A DNA stretch of 64,000 bases from Arthrinium phaeospermum (lineage: Eukaryota > Ascomycota > Sordariomycetes > Amphisphaeriales > Apiosporaceae): assembly GCA_006503535.1 (NCBI GenBank), contig QYRS01000006.1, positions 3,348,001 through 3,412,000 of the forward strand, written 5' to 3'. The notes under the pieces are model-generated. The model was not told the DNA's origin. It made no database searches and worked only from the letters and a program-made list of their open reading frames with translations. Below, one piece after another: positions 11,176-23,167 of the stretch; position 1 is the stretch's first letter, and each line of letters begins with the position of its first letter. A program made the translations under genes and the position numbers.

Positions 11176-13813
11176 ATGGCTTGGAGATGGTTACAGACAG
11201 GTCTTGCGAGTATTGCGGGAATGCCGGTTGGGTATTACGAGCCACAGCCTCCTGAACCTCCAGCACCACCACAACAACCACCAGCACCACCGCCGCAGCC
11301 GCCTCATCCTTCTCCTGACCCTGCACCAGTAGCTCCTCCAGCGCCGGCAGCTCCTCTCGTGCCTGTAGCTCCTCCTGTGCCGGTACCTGAACACTTTCGC
11401 TACAGATTCCCTTCGCCGTACGAACCCACTAGGACGCCCCCAGCCTCAGGCAACAATGCACCGGCAGTACCGCAAACCCGCGCACCGGGGCTGGCCATGA
11501 ACCCGGTGAACCCGGCCGCCCCGGGGGCTCAGAACCAACAGGGGCGGCAGCAGCAGCAGCAGCAGCAGCAGCGGCCGCCGCCGCCGACGACGACGACCAA
11601 CAGCAAAACGACGGCGACCGCGACGACAACATTGCGCATGACGTACTCATGGGCGACCGGGGCCCCAACGCGGTCAAGGCCGACCTCCTGCTCCACTTCA
11701 CCAACAACCGGCGCACGCCGGGCTTCCACTTCGTGCGGTTCCTGGGCCAAGGCACGTACGGGACGGCGGCGCTGGTGACGGACACGCGCGAGGAGGTGGG
11801 TCCGCCGCGCAAGCTGGTGGTGAAGCGCGGGTTCGGCAAGGCCGGGCAGTGGGGCGTCAAGCGCGAGATCGCGTACCTGCAGGTGGTGCGCGGCGGCGAG
11901 CACTTTGCGCAGCTGCTGGCGTTCCGGGACCGGCTCGACGACGAGCCGCTGCGCGAGATCCGCGAGCTGTTTCGCACGCGGGGGCGCTGGCTCCAGGGGC
12001 TGCCCGGGCCGACGCTGGTGACGGATTATGTGGAGAATGGGACGTTTGGGGACTTTTATACCAAGGTTTGCGCTTGGGAGGGTTATGTGCCGAATCGGTT
12101 GCTTTGGTCGATTGTGCTGTGCGGTAAGTTTTCAAAGAGAGGGAGGGAAAGAGGGAGTACACTTTCGTACTCATAAACTTGTCTGGCCTAGACACTGACG
12201 TTTCTCTGCGGGCAATGAACAGGTATCCGGATGTGCATTGGCATGTCGTGGCCGTGTATGGCCGAGCACAAGGCCCCTACGCGGACGGAACGCATTGATG
12301 CACCCCAACGTGAGCCGGTACTGTTGGAGCACAACGATATCCATATGCATAATGGTGAGCTCTTGCTTTTCAGTGGCCAGCCTTCGCATGAGAAGGGAAG
12401 AAAGACCGATCATGCTAAATCTAGAGGGTTTGAACAGTCATGTTTGCGGATATACAGCACGGCTCGGCGGAGCACAATCTAGTCCCTTCGACTAAGCTCA
12501 TCGACTTTGGTACGGCTAGAGACGCCACGTTCAACGTGACACCAATGTAGGTAGATGTTTCGTACCGCAGCTAGGAGTCTCTGGCTAATCAGGCATCCAC
12601 GGGTACAAAGTCTCGATCCGCACAAAGGCCCCTACTGGAATACGAGAGATACCGCAGGAGTAAGTGTCGATCGGTCCCCTTTCTTCTCCTACCTCACCCC
12701 AATATGTACACATGTCTCTGACGACTGGGCTTACAGCTCGTCATGGCCCTGATCGCCAAGGAATACAACTGGGAGATCCGCGCCGGCGCCTTCATGGACG
12801 GCGCCATCGAGACGGACGCGTACGACCTGTACATGCCGGGCGCGCAGCAGCGGTACCCGTGGCTGGACGAGGAGCTCCGGGAGCTCATCGGGCGCATGAT
12901 GGCCAAGGAGGAGCAGCACCGCTGGCCCCTCAGCGTCTGCCTCCAGAAGGCCGAGACCGCCATCCGCACCCGCACCGCCGCCAGCTACGGTCTCAACCGC
13001 GACAACGAGACCGACGCCGCCATCGTCGCCTTCGTCCAGCGCGCCTTCCACGAACCGTACGTACCGCCGCCACCAAGGCCGCTGCCTGAGCCGCCACAGC
13101 AGCCGCCGCAGCGACCGCTGCCCCAGCCTCCGCCGCTGCAGATGTTTGGGAATGGAGGAGGAGGGGGCGGTTCGGGGTCGGATGGGTGGTACACTACGGA
13201 GGACGAGTGGTACACTACCGACTGGACCAGTACCGACTACGACGATACTCCGTCGCTGCAGCAGCAGCAGCAGCAGAGTGATGAGATGGACATAGATTCG
13301 GACGATGGGTCACCAAGGCCCCCGCCCCATGTACGTCCGTCTAGGAAGCTGCCTCGACCGCCTCTGGCGATCCCGGCGCTACTACAGCCAAGGCCTCTGC
13401 CTCAACCGCCACAGCCGCCAAGGCCTTTGCCTGAGCCGCCGTTGCAGCAACAGCCGCCCCCGGTTCCGCCTCATCTGGAAGGGATACCACCTCCCCCGCC
13501 TCCTCACTTGGAGGGGATACCGCCTCCGGTCCCGCCTCACTTGCAGGGGATACTACCGCCTCCGCCTCCCCCTCATCTCCAGGGAATAGGAGCACCTCCG
13601 CCACCACCACATCAATATCTGGTGTCTTCGATGCCCCTAGAGTACAGCCAACAGAGTCTTCCGCCCCTGGGCTACCAGACGGTTCCGCCGCTTCAACTGT
13701 TTGGGGCGCCGCCTCCTACGCCTCCGCCTCACCGGCAGCTGCCGTTGCCGGACGGGAGCTTCCCGGACGGAGAGTTCCCGGACGATGAGATGATGATTGA
13801 TCCTGGGTTTTGA
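11176..13813 (+). CDS. Protein kinase with proline-rich N- and C-terminal tails
   Basis: The model joins 11176-11466, 11541-12123, 12223-12354, 12438-12546, 12593-12659 and 12737-13813 (752 aa). The N-tail is Pro/Ala/Gln-rich. The kinase domain shows the glycine loop LGQGTYGTAALV, VVK with the ATP-binding Lys, Glu in KREIAYL, an atypical catalytic loop HNDIHMHN (for HRDLKxxN) and DFG (LIDFGTARD). I see no clear APE motif. The C-tail contains Q6 and tandem PPHLEGI/PPHLQGI repeats about 15-16 residues apart, which could bind SH3, WW or profilin-type partners. The last four introns are convincing. The first (11467-11540) is weak and is proposed only because the N-tail and kinase are in different frames around a CAG tract. 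Substrate unknown. Confidence 0.7.
11548..11571 (+). repeat. (CAG)8 tract at the frame change
   Basis: Eight CAG units inside the kinase gene. In the N-tail frame they read as Gln. In the frame that continues into the kinase domain they read as Ala (GCA), followed by an Asp-rich run. Confidence 0.9.
13259..13276 (+). repeat. (CAG)6 tract encoding Gln
   Basis: Six CAG codons in the C-terminal tail of the kinase, between a Tyr/Thr/Asp-rich segment and an acidic SDEMDIDSDDG stretch. Confidence 0.9.
13490..13610 (+). repeat. PPHLxGI-encoding tandem repeat
   Basis: Four degenerate copies encode PPHLEGIPPP, PPHLEGIPPP, PPHLQGILPP and PPHLQGIGAP. They lie in the kinase C-tail and probably expanded by duplication of a 45-48 bp unit. 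Confidence 0.75.
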
Positions 13814-15079
13814 TTGGGTTGGTGGCGGAAAAGGGGCTGGCTAGCTGATCCTAGGCGGGGGAGTTTGGCGTGGATATTTGGGTGTGTAGTATACGGCGTG
13901 ATATATTCATGTGGGGGTGGAATGTAAGATATATGTATATAACCGAGAATCTGTTTTGCTGTGGATATCGAGTTTGAGTGGATGTTTATCGTTTTGGAAA
14001 CCATTCATTTTCACGAACATGGCCTTGGAGACTAGATACGTATGGATAAAGCTCAATTTTAATCAAATGATTTACTATATTCTGGTCCGAGGAACTACCC
14101 TGGTATCGACTGCATGTACTCATCTGCACAAATAGGGGTTGTAGGCTAAGTCAGGCTTAGGCTGTCTTAGGGAGTTGTTTTGGATTCTTAGGACCACCGC
14201 CGTTGAGTCTAAATGTAACGTCCCAAAGGTTCCCAGCTGCTGTTGATCAACTGTATTAATGTGATCCCAAGAGATGTCCCAAGACTCTTTATCCGTCACC
14301 TCCAAACTTATCCGGCTTAAAGTGTGCTAAAAAGTTGACCTCTTCTGCTGTTTCTGCTGCGGCAGTGATCGACAATCGCATGCGATAATTAGGTAGTAGA
14401 TGGAACAACCACAGGCTGGATTGGTTGAGTTGGTAAGGCTCGCTGCAACCCCCCTTCTTTCCTTTGCTACGTCCGAATCGAATTTTCATCCGTATGACGT
14501 ATCGCAGGTTGAGCCGCACTCTTTTTATTGTCCGGCCTGCGGCTACTACATATTATTTTGAGGGTGGGTGGCATTATCGTATTGTTTTGCCAACCAATCT
14601 GACATAAGCACAAGTATCTGGGTCAGGCGCGTCCCCTCATTGACCAGTCTTTGGTGAGTCACATGTCGGCAGTTACAGAGGCAAGGGTGGATGGTATGGG
14701 ACAGTTTCCAATTATAAATGTGATTGACACCCTTGCATTTGTCATCTCCTCCTGATGGGTGTATGGACCATGCAAGATGGCCTAGTATTTTTGCGATATC
14801 TCCGTCCTACTCCATACATTCCGCCCCCAACCGCCAGCCTGGCCAGCGAGGCTCTGAGACTGAGCGGGTGAAGTACTCGGACGAATGAAGCTCATGCGTG
14901 GGACTTGTAGTCTCACCATCTTCTACATAAACCAAGCCAGCATGCAGCATTCGCGATGATGTGCTCCGGCCCAACCGGCATACCTTTTTTGTTTGAGTTA
15001 TACAAGGATTACACCCAACTCAAGCATATCCGTACTTTTGATTCTCAACACAACGCACTTTATTCTTAGCCTCAGACTC
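13814..15079. other. Spacer
   Basis: About 1.3 kb between the kinase and LtrA-like genes. No coding, RNA or repeat feature could be supported. Confidence 0.5.
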
Positions 15080-17573
15080 ATGGCGGACAAAGAACTCAGA
15101 ACCCATGGGCAGGTAATTGACGATGTGCCCCAACTACACCCGCTCGCAAGTTCTTCGGACGTTGGTGAGAAGGACGACAAAAACCGGGTCAAGTTTGAGG
15201 TAGCTTCGCTTAAGAAAACGCAGTCCCTAAAGCCCATGTCGAGTGAAGACTGACGCATTTATCACAGCTGTTCTTCGATCTCTGGTTTGTTGCCAATATA
15301 CAAATACTTCTCGAGGTATGTCCACCGTGCGTGGTGGCCAGACGTGATACCTAACACAGACAAGGACAACAAAGTTGGCGAAGCTAGCGACATACTAAAC
15401 TTCATGGGATTTTTCACGTGAGTGGCTGTTGCCTCCCATTTATCTGCTCCCGAGTGATGCCTTCTGATACAAGCGCTGCCGCCCATAGCATCCTTTGGTT
15501 TACATGGTTTATAGTATGCATGTTTGACGTCCGTTTCATCACGGACAGCATTTTCGAGCACGTCATCCGCACAGTGCAGTTTGGGTCAATGGTGGGCTTT
15601 ACTGTCGCCATACACGTCTTCAAACCCGCCGTGGAGTTCCGCGGTGTTGATAAAGAGAGAAAACGGCAGCGTGACTTGTTTCGAAACCTGTGTTTGTTCT
15701 TCCCCTACCCTACCGTCATTACCTACCCTACTTCGCAAACAGACGACGAATGTACTAACCCAACACCATGATATAGCTCTCGTTCTGATGGCTGTACGTC
15801 TGTCGCTTGTGGCCCAGTACTGCAGTGCCTTTTGGCTCTATTCCCCAGACAACCCCAGGCGCACCAGAAACCGTGTCGTCAAATCTAGGGCTAATGGGTG
15901 GCCTGTGTTGTTGGCCGCAGCTATTCATTTTGTTGCTGCCATGGTATATTTGGGCATCGCATTCCGGTTCGACAACACAATTGGAGGGCGTATCAGCAAA
16001 TTCCATCTTGCTTGGTATATTGGCTCAGGCATCGAGGTCATCCTTCAATTCATCCTAGCCTTCAAATTCAAAAACGTACTCACTTTCAGTGGAACGGATC
16101 TGACAGATCGGCTGGCGGTATTCACAGTGGTCGTTCTAGGAGAAGCAGTCAATGGCATCACAAAGACCATTCTGCTCGTTTCTGAAAATGGCAGAGAATG
16201 GAGTTAGTGTCGATTAACATGAGTTCCATTGACTAAGTTCTCTGCTGACTACCTGGCTTCTAGGCGTCGGTCTAACTGGTATCCTTGTTGCTGCAGTGGC
16301 CACTACCTACTTTCTATACCTATTGCTTTGGGACTGCTTGAACGATGAACATTTACACGGATTTCGGCAACTATTCTACTCGCTCCTTCACTTTCCGTTT
16401 CACGTCGCGCTTCTTCTCTTTGGAGCGGGTTCCGCTCTATTTATCAAGTGGTGGCAAGCAGTATGCACGCATATAAACATATAACGCTTACCCCTAGTGA
16501 TAGTCACTAATACATGGGCCATAGCTAGCTGTCATATCGAGGTACGATCTTCAGATGCAGAATAATGTTATCAGCCGCATATTTTGGAACCAGTCCCAGC
16601 TCGCCAGCTTGGAATTCGCAAACAAGAGCGCAGCGGTAGCCGACGGGCTGAATGGAATAATGGACGAACTCGATCATCAATACCCCATCCAAGATTACAC
16701 AATCAGAAACAATCTTAAAACCGCCGTGGACAGAACCGGTTCTATCAAAGACTGTTTTTGGAACTGGATGGGCTGCAATGATACGGAATGTTCTTACTGG
16801 ACGTCTGTGAACTGCACAACCGAAGAGTTCAAACGAATGGACGATAGTTGGTGGTTTGCAAGCGATACTTACCAGCTGGGTATCTATAACTCGATCCTGA
16901 CCACCTTCGAAGTCACCCCAGAAGAAAATGTGGACCATAACCACACCAGCATATCAGCAGGAGAGACGATGGCTAAGGAAATATATATCTACGATCTACC
17001 TTTTGATCGTGTTGAGACTACGGTATGAACCATTCCCACTATTGTGTTCTTCCCCTTTGCTTTCGTTTCCCCCTAATGACCCAAGGGCCTCTAACGAGGA
17101 GGCGATGACTGACGCCTGCCTAGTTCCGGTTCTTTTTCGCCTGTGCTGGATTTGTCCTGTTGTTCATGACATTCTTCCACGCCCTCACTATTACCAAGTC
17201 GCCCTGGGGCCGCTTCGATTATGTTCGCGTGAGCCTCTCCGTCACAGTCGCCCTAGGGCTCGGTCTGATCCCCATCATGTCAGCCGATGTGTATTCACAC
17301 CAAGCCGCTGACTACTACACGAGCCCTTGGATCCTGCCGACGGTATGTCTGGCTGTCTTCGGCGTGCTCGTGCTCACGCACATCCGCCGCCCGCCCGCGC
17401 TGCCGGTGCAGTGGCTGTCAAGATTGAAGAAGCCAAGATTCTTTCCGAAAGGTCGAGCGCGGCAAGGCGACAATGACGATGTAGAGGAAAACGTAGTCAG
17501 TGAGCGGGATGACGGTCGTGCCTCGCGCAACTATGCCAGCTTGCCGAGCCTGGAGCGCAACGGTGGACACTAG
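15080..17573 (+). CDS. LtrA-like multi-pass membrane protein
   Basis: Eight exons fit in phase: 15080-15199, 15268-15315, 15365-15417, 15489-15670, 15777-16202, 16264-16460, 16525-17022 and 17124-17573 (657 aa). A hydrophilic N-tail is followed by LFFDLWFVANI, the hallmark first segment of the low-temperature-requirement A (LtrA) family, then many hydrophobic helices (for example WFTWFIVCMFDVRF and LAVFTVVVLGEAVNGI). A loop of about 150 residues before the last helices holds a Cys/Trp cluster (CFWNWMGCNDTECSYW) and NCT/NHT sequons, suggesting a lumenal or external, glycosylated position. The C-tail is polar. The 3' site of intron 2 must be AAG at 15364, because the nearby CAG breaks the frame. 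Biochemical role unknown. Confidence 0.85.
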
Positions 17574-18452
17574 GACTGTCGCGATTGGAAGACGCATGCG
17601 AGAAGAACCCCGGGCTCATGCATCTGCCGCCTGTTCTCTCAGATGCGAAGAGACCGGCGTCACCTCTCACACGAAGCGCGCCGACTTTGACCTGGTTGAG
17701 GCGTGCAAGCAGCGACTATGTCGTATCTATTGCGTTGGGACCTACTGTTTAGGGATGGGATGTTCATGTTTTTTGGATATTGACAAATGTGTAGCATCCT
17801 GACTAGGGCTTACTTCTGATATAACAGCGTAGTATTTAAATCCTTCAGTTCAATCCAAATTGCGTTGCTGGCCATTGCTGTTATCGTCGATGTTGCAGCG
17901 CTTAAATGACCCATAAATCCAATTGGCAAGCACGAGGGCCAAGCACGAGTTGGTCAAACTGTTCCCCCCGCTTCCCACAAACCAAGAACGAAATTCTTAA
18001 TGTCGAGCAGTCCATGTAAGGCTCATTAATGGCCTATCTTTTTAGAAGGCCACTGTCAGTCACTGTGTACGGCTGAGGTCAATCTCGATATTGTGCCTCG
18101 CCATGTGCGGTCGTGTAATTACCATCACCAGCAACAGCCCACCTCTATTCCCTGTCGCAATCTTCAATCCCTGCTAGGCGGCGTCCATCAGCTACCATTC
18201 CGGCTCATCGACCCCGTCGCGTCGGTTTCATATGACCGTCAGCAGTCACGGGAGAGTAAAGTCAGGAGATATCGGAAAGTTGATGACTGATTTACTTCAA
18301 GGCTGTCGCCTTACGGGACAAACAAACAATTCTTCGCTTCCTTCCGAGAGAGAACCAAGCTAGCATCTACCGCCCGCATTTAGCGTGTCCGACAGCCGCA
18401 TCTCATCCCACCATCCCACCCCCTGACGCCCCGACCCCCCACACCACCCAGA
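17574..18452. other. Spacer
   Basis: Intergenic sequence upstream of the Clr5-domain gene. The last 60 bp are C-rich, as in a 5' leader. One 65-codon frame near 18.1 kb has no family resemblance. Confidence 0.5.
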
Positions 18453-20338
18453 ATGAGGACTTTGCCCGTCTACGAAAAGGACTCCTCGTGCACCCGGTCC
18501 TTGTCTACATCTTCGGCTTCGCCCTCATCGGCATCGTCACCGGAAGTATGCTGGGCCACGTCCAAGGACTTCGAGGCGCACCGCGCCATCATCACCCGCC
18601 TCTACATCGATGAAGCCAAGTCCCTGAACCAGGTCAGCGCCACCATGGCCCGAAATTACAACTTCCGCGCCACGTCAGTTTGACCTACCCAGCCAGGACC
18701 AATGCCATACACTCCATGCATGGCACATCCGAGGCCATGCTTGTCGATAAATTTACTGACTGCGGCAATATCACGACATATAGAGACCGCATGTACAAGC
18801 GGCGCTTTGCCGACTGGAAACTGAGGAAGAACAAGAAGTACACCAAATCCAAGCCAGGATCTCAGGCACTTGCGAAAGTACCGCCTCGCATCTTACAGTG
18901 GACAGTTGGCCCTACGCAGCGACCGCCCAGCCCGTCGTTCCTGTTGGCCCCGGAGTGCCTCCGCCTGCCGGAAACTGTGCTGCAGTACTCGAGACTCATG
19001 GTATTAACGGGGTCATCCGAGAAGTACTTGCTGCACAGACCTGTCCTAGGAGGGTTGCATCTCCAGATGATGTCCGTACGGGCCGCCACCCAGGCCATCG
19101 AACTAAAAGAATACAGACTTGCATTTGACATACTGCAGAGATTCTTTGATGATAAAGTTCATGCTTATGAACTCAGCAATGGCAACATTAGTTTCTTCGT
19201 CGTCGCGATGCTTGTCATGATGAGACTGCCCGAAGATCTAGCCAGTCGTGTACTGGAGTTCATCAGCCGCCTTGTTACCATCAAACTGCCAAGCTCGCAT
19301 CCCATCGTGAGGGCATGGACGACGATTTTGGAGGCAGATCGCCAATCGGTATGGGACAATGTACGTCTCCCAAAATGGACCCCACTGAAGATTGTAGAAA
19401 GGGACCGTAACTTGGCCCAGGGTACGCTAACACCATTTCGACAGGCTTTCAATTTCATCGACAAGTACTTCGAGGTTCTCCAGAGCGCACACGGCCCGTC
19501 AGATCCCATGCTCAAGAAACTAGCGGCCGTCATGTGCGACCCCGAGATGTACTTCGACCACAAGCGCAAGGGCTCCTCCTCGCCGTCGGCCCGGCGCGGT
19601 AGCGTCGTCGTCGGCACCGTCGAGGAAGAGCGCAACGTCCTGCCCACGGTCAAGCGGTACCTGGGCGAGGAATACGCGCTCCTGCACCACCGGCTGGTGA
19701 CGGCCTACGCGTGCCTAGTCGCGGGCGAGCCGTCGCGCGCGCGGGAGATCGCCGCCGAGGTCTCGGCCGTGTGCGACGCGCACCACGGCACGTGGCACTA
19801 CGACATCCTCAACGACCGCAGCATGGCGCTGCAGCTCCGGGCGGTCATGCGGGAGGGCGGCGGCTCGCCCGCGGAGTGCCGGCGCGTGGCGGCCAAGTAC
19901 ACGCAGCATACGCTCGACTTTGCGTGTTCGATGGAGGGCATCGTGTCGCCGGAGCTGACGGACACCCTCCAGGCCGTTTTCCAAGACGACGGGCGCCAGC
20001 CTCAATCGGATGATGACCGGGAGGCGACGGTACGGCTGCTGGGTAAGAAGATGGGGCCGCCGCGGCCTTCGACCCAAAGTGCATCGAACACTACTGCTGC
20101 TGTCGCCGGCGATAGCAATGATGCTAAGCAGGCGGCATTGGCAATCGTCTTTCAGAAGCTGGGGATCAGCGGGATGCGTACTTTTGCGGCGATCATCCAG
20201 CTTCAGCTCAATGCTTGTAGGAAAGAGCCGGCCTCCTGTGAGATCAATAATTCAGAATCTTTACAGGTTGGCAGCGCCCCTGGAAGGGTGGCACAGGAGG
20301 TTGCCTTGTCAAGTAGACTCCAACATGGTTTGTGTTAA
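18453..20338 (+). CDS. Clr5-domain protein
   Basis: Two exons, 18453-18673 and 18784-20338, give 591 aa. The intron (GTCAGT...TATAG) rejoins a Clr5 domain: WATSKDFEAHRAIITRLYIDE, SLNQVSATMARNYNFRAT, then DRMYKRRFADWKLRKNKKY. This domain, named after fission yeast Clr5, is common at the N-terminus of fungal proteins and is thought to bind DNA or chromatin. The rest is helical, with repeats reminiscent of TPR proteins (about 200-480) and a low-complexity C-terminal part. The exact N-terminus before the domain (Ser-rich, about 33 residues) is less sure. Probably nuclear; target unknown. Confidence 0.8.
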
Positions 20339-21843
20339 TGGAGGCATCAAAGACTCCCCTTGCTTCGAAGGGAGCTGCGCTTTCGATCGAGGAATAGCGG
20401 GGGTGGCCCAATCGCTGGTTCTGGGGAGTCTGCGTGGGTCAGAACATACTGAGTGGTCTAATACAAGGCAAAACGGAGTCTGGCGGAAGCGCAAATGGCT
20501 AGCAAGCCTGATTAGAGTGAGTTGTGTCTGCCAACACCAGGTCTCGAAGCACAAGACGTTCCTTAATCAATGGGCTTGGCCGCATACAATGAGCGACGAT
20601 CAACGATCTCGCGAGATCTCTTGAGCTCATCAGCCCCACGCTCTGATCTCACCCCTATTAGAATATAATCGTGTTCTAACTTCATACCAGGATACCATAG
20701 GCATCCGTTACGTACTACGAATTTAGCAGTCTCTAATGTGTATATATATAAATCAACTCTATTTCACTTTTTTATTCAGTTATGTACATGCACTTGTATG
20801 AAAAGTATTTATACGGATTGTGCATTGAAAGGCAGCACACGAGCTCGCCAACACTTACACACTTGGGGGCGTACCAAACAGGACGCGGGCGGGCGACTTA
20901 TTTGGCTGTGTCGCCTGTGGCTTAGGCTGTTTAGGGTGCACTCTTCACTGGAAAGCTTGTGGGGTTAGTCGTTGCAACCCCTGGTGCCTGGGTCGTGCGG
21001 GTCAATCAGGCCTGCAGACAACATCTACTGCCTGCATTGACAAACACTGAATTGACCCGGTCGAGCTTGACTTATGGTATTACACAGGACCAGGATTTGG
21101 AGTAGAATAGTTGTTGATCGTGGGCAGCATAGGTAATGATTTAGGTGTGCCAGTATGAAGAAGCTGCTACTTGATGTGGTGCAAGCCTTGACCCGCCATG
21201 TTCGGCCATCGCCGAACACTCACTGCCTGCAATTCAGAGTGCGGTTGTAGTCGTTTCTGTGGGCTTTCATGGACATGCGATAGGTCTGAACGAAGGATCT
21301 ATCACAAAACTTCGAAGCCATACCTCCGTGCAGCTTAGATAGATAACCTCTGCTATACTCATTCCACCTCCACCACCTGATTGCTAATTCATTTGTGCAA
21401 GTCACTGATCAATTCCAGAGAAGGCCACAGCTGGACGGCAGGGTCTATCATGGGACTTGCTTGTTCCTCGCCGGCCTCCATGCTGTTCGGGAGATCCTAC
21501 GAAAGTACCCAAAGTTATCAGTCGAGTAAACGCGTATGACCGCCAGGACAAATCTGAATGGAGTCGTTTATCCTAGGAAAATACTTCAAGTTATCAGTCG
21601 AGTAAACGTGCATTGCCGTTTAGAAACATCTGGATGGAGTCGTTTATTCCAAAACGAAGTCATCCTTTCCGATTGTCAAAGTCGATTCAAATTACTTTCC
21701 TAGCCGCCTGTCAGAATGGTCTCGGAGAAACCAACTTCAACTTCACCTTGGAGAACCGACTTTTCAACTTAATCTTCAACTTCAAGCATTTGCACAGTTT
21801 TGGAACTATTGCCCATCATCGCCTACTTCCTACCTGAACCACT
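20339..21843. other. Spacer
   Basis: About 1.5 kb. It contains AT-rich sequence with TATATATATAAA near 20740 and the duplicated block at 21.5-21.65 kb. No gene supported. Confidence 0.5.
21512..21650. repeat. Imperfect direct duplication, 76-bp period
   Basis: Copy 1 (21512-21573) and copy 2 (21588-21650) both start AAGTTATCAGTCGAGTAAACG and end GGAGTCGTTTAT(T)CC, with a diverged middle. Each copy carries CGAGTAAACG and CGTTTAT in opposite orientation, giving a weak stem. The block sits about 200-330 bp upstream of the small membrane protein gene and could be a duplicated promoter element or an element footprint. Confidence 0.7.
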
Positions 21844-22308
21844 ATGCCATCCTCACACACACAAGACCCCGACCTCCCGCCATTGTTGCAAGCTGCGATT
21901 GCCTTGCTGTTATATGGCGTCCTCGTCACACTGCACCGATATGCCGCCTATTCTCCACTCATGGAAGGACGAGAGGACTACTTGCAGGTCATCTTGGGTC
22001 TCTTCCTGCTGTTCTGCGAGTTCGTTTACACCGTTACTATGATGGTACATCTTACGGTAGCGCACCACATGGATGTATCCAGCCTCTGCTGTCTGGTTGG
22101 CGGCAGTACGGGGCTGCTTGTCGGCGTCAACGTCTTCGTCTCCTTCGGTGATACGATCACCTGGCTCAGCATCTCCTCGACCGTCTACACCTCATTCTGG
22201 TCCGGCTTCTTCTTCGAGTTGTTCTTGAGTCCCATTGCAATAGTGTTGATGGTAGCGGCGAAAGCGGCGGAAGCGACAGTCGCCACAGAGACGGCAACCA
22301 GGAGTTAA
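21844..22308 (+). CDS. Small four-helix membrane protein, unknown function
   Basis: A 154-aa single-exon frame. It has about four hydrophobic segments, roughly 14-30, 47-72, 81-100 and 110-138, separated by short polar loops, and ends in a polar Ala/Thr tail. No motif or family recognised. The ATG at 21844 is preceded by CACT and a CT-rich leader. The hydropathy pattern is much more regular than that of random frames in the window, which supports a real gene. Confidence 0.6.
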   Translation: MPSSHTQDPDLPPLLQAAIALLLYGVLVTLHRYAAYSPLMEGREDYLQVILGLFLLFCEFVYTVTMMVHLTVAHHMDVSSLCCLVGGSTGLLVGVNVFVSFGDTITWLSISSTVYTSFWSGFFFELFLSPIAIVLMVAAKAAEATVATETATRS

Positions 22309-23167
22309 GGGAAAGAGCAGTTGGAGTGAAGGTTGGGCCAGATGGATTTCGCAGAAGACAGGTGCTTGGTTGGCGCGATGCAGGCGGGCGGCTCTAACGG
22401 CATCGCTATTCTGGGGGAAAGCTACGATTGGTGACCCCACCAAAATGGGTGTGGAGGGGCTGGATTGGAGGGGGATCAGCTCAAACGTCATGGCCCGCAT
22501 TGCGTCATTGGCTGTTCTCGACGTCGTCGTAGGTTTGCTTGCAGTAAGCAAACAGCTGGATTGGAACTCTGGAATTCATTAGCATGGACGTTATTGTATG
22601 CAATCCCTCGTTAGTAACAAATCGCATTGCAAGATCAACCTCATGCTTCGCACATTGCTACACAAGGTGGAACAAGCGTGTTCGGAAGCGTGGCCTTCGA
22701 AGCTCCTGTGGGGGCCGCTTGCTACAAGCCGCGCCTCCGGCATCGAGATCAAGCTCCAAAGGGCTGAACTTGTGCCAAGTTCGCAAAGTTGGCAGCGCCC
22801 AAAGGGAGCTGCTGTGTTGCCCATGCCGACGCTACGTAAATGCTCCGAATCTAGATTGTCGGTCTAGATCCCATTGCTTGTTACGTGTTTCAATTGACTG
22901 CGATATGACGCCCTCGGTTACGCAACACGCCCATATGCAACAGGATCGGGTCTCGGCAACCTGACAGTGATGCAATGACGGGGACCCACGGCGGACAAGG
23001 ACGCCGGGTGTGTCCTACTGCCTCAATACCGAGTGAAGATGTGTATATAAGGTCTGGACATTACCGCTCACAGTTGGGCTTTTTCTTCTTCTCCAGATCA
23101 TCTCATCACTCCAAACAAACAAACAAACACATACACTTTTCCCACCACTACCAACCAAATCATCAAC
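22309..23167. other. Spacer and promoter region
   Basis: No gene is supported. The 3' part is the promoter and leader of the small gene at 23168, with a pyrimidine/A-rich leader (repeated AAACA near 23115-23130). Confidence 0.5.
23044..23051 (+). promoter_or_regulatory. TATA box of the small hydrophilic protein gene
   Basis: TATATAAG lies 117 nt upstream of the start codon at 23168. A strong TATA box and an A/C-rich leader suggest an inducible, highly expressed gene. Confidence 0.55.

Noticed and set aside
14411..14470. Possible tRNA-like segment
   Set aside because: A TGGTTGAGTTGGTAAGGC-like stretch was noted, but no acceptor stem, anticodon arm or TpsiC arm could be paired.
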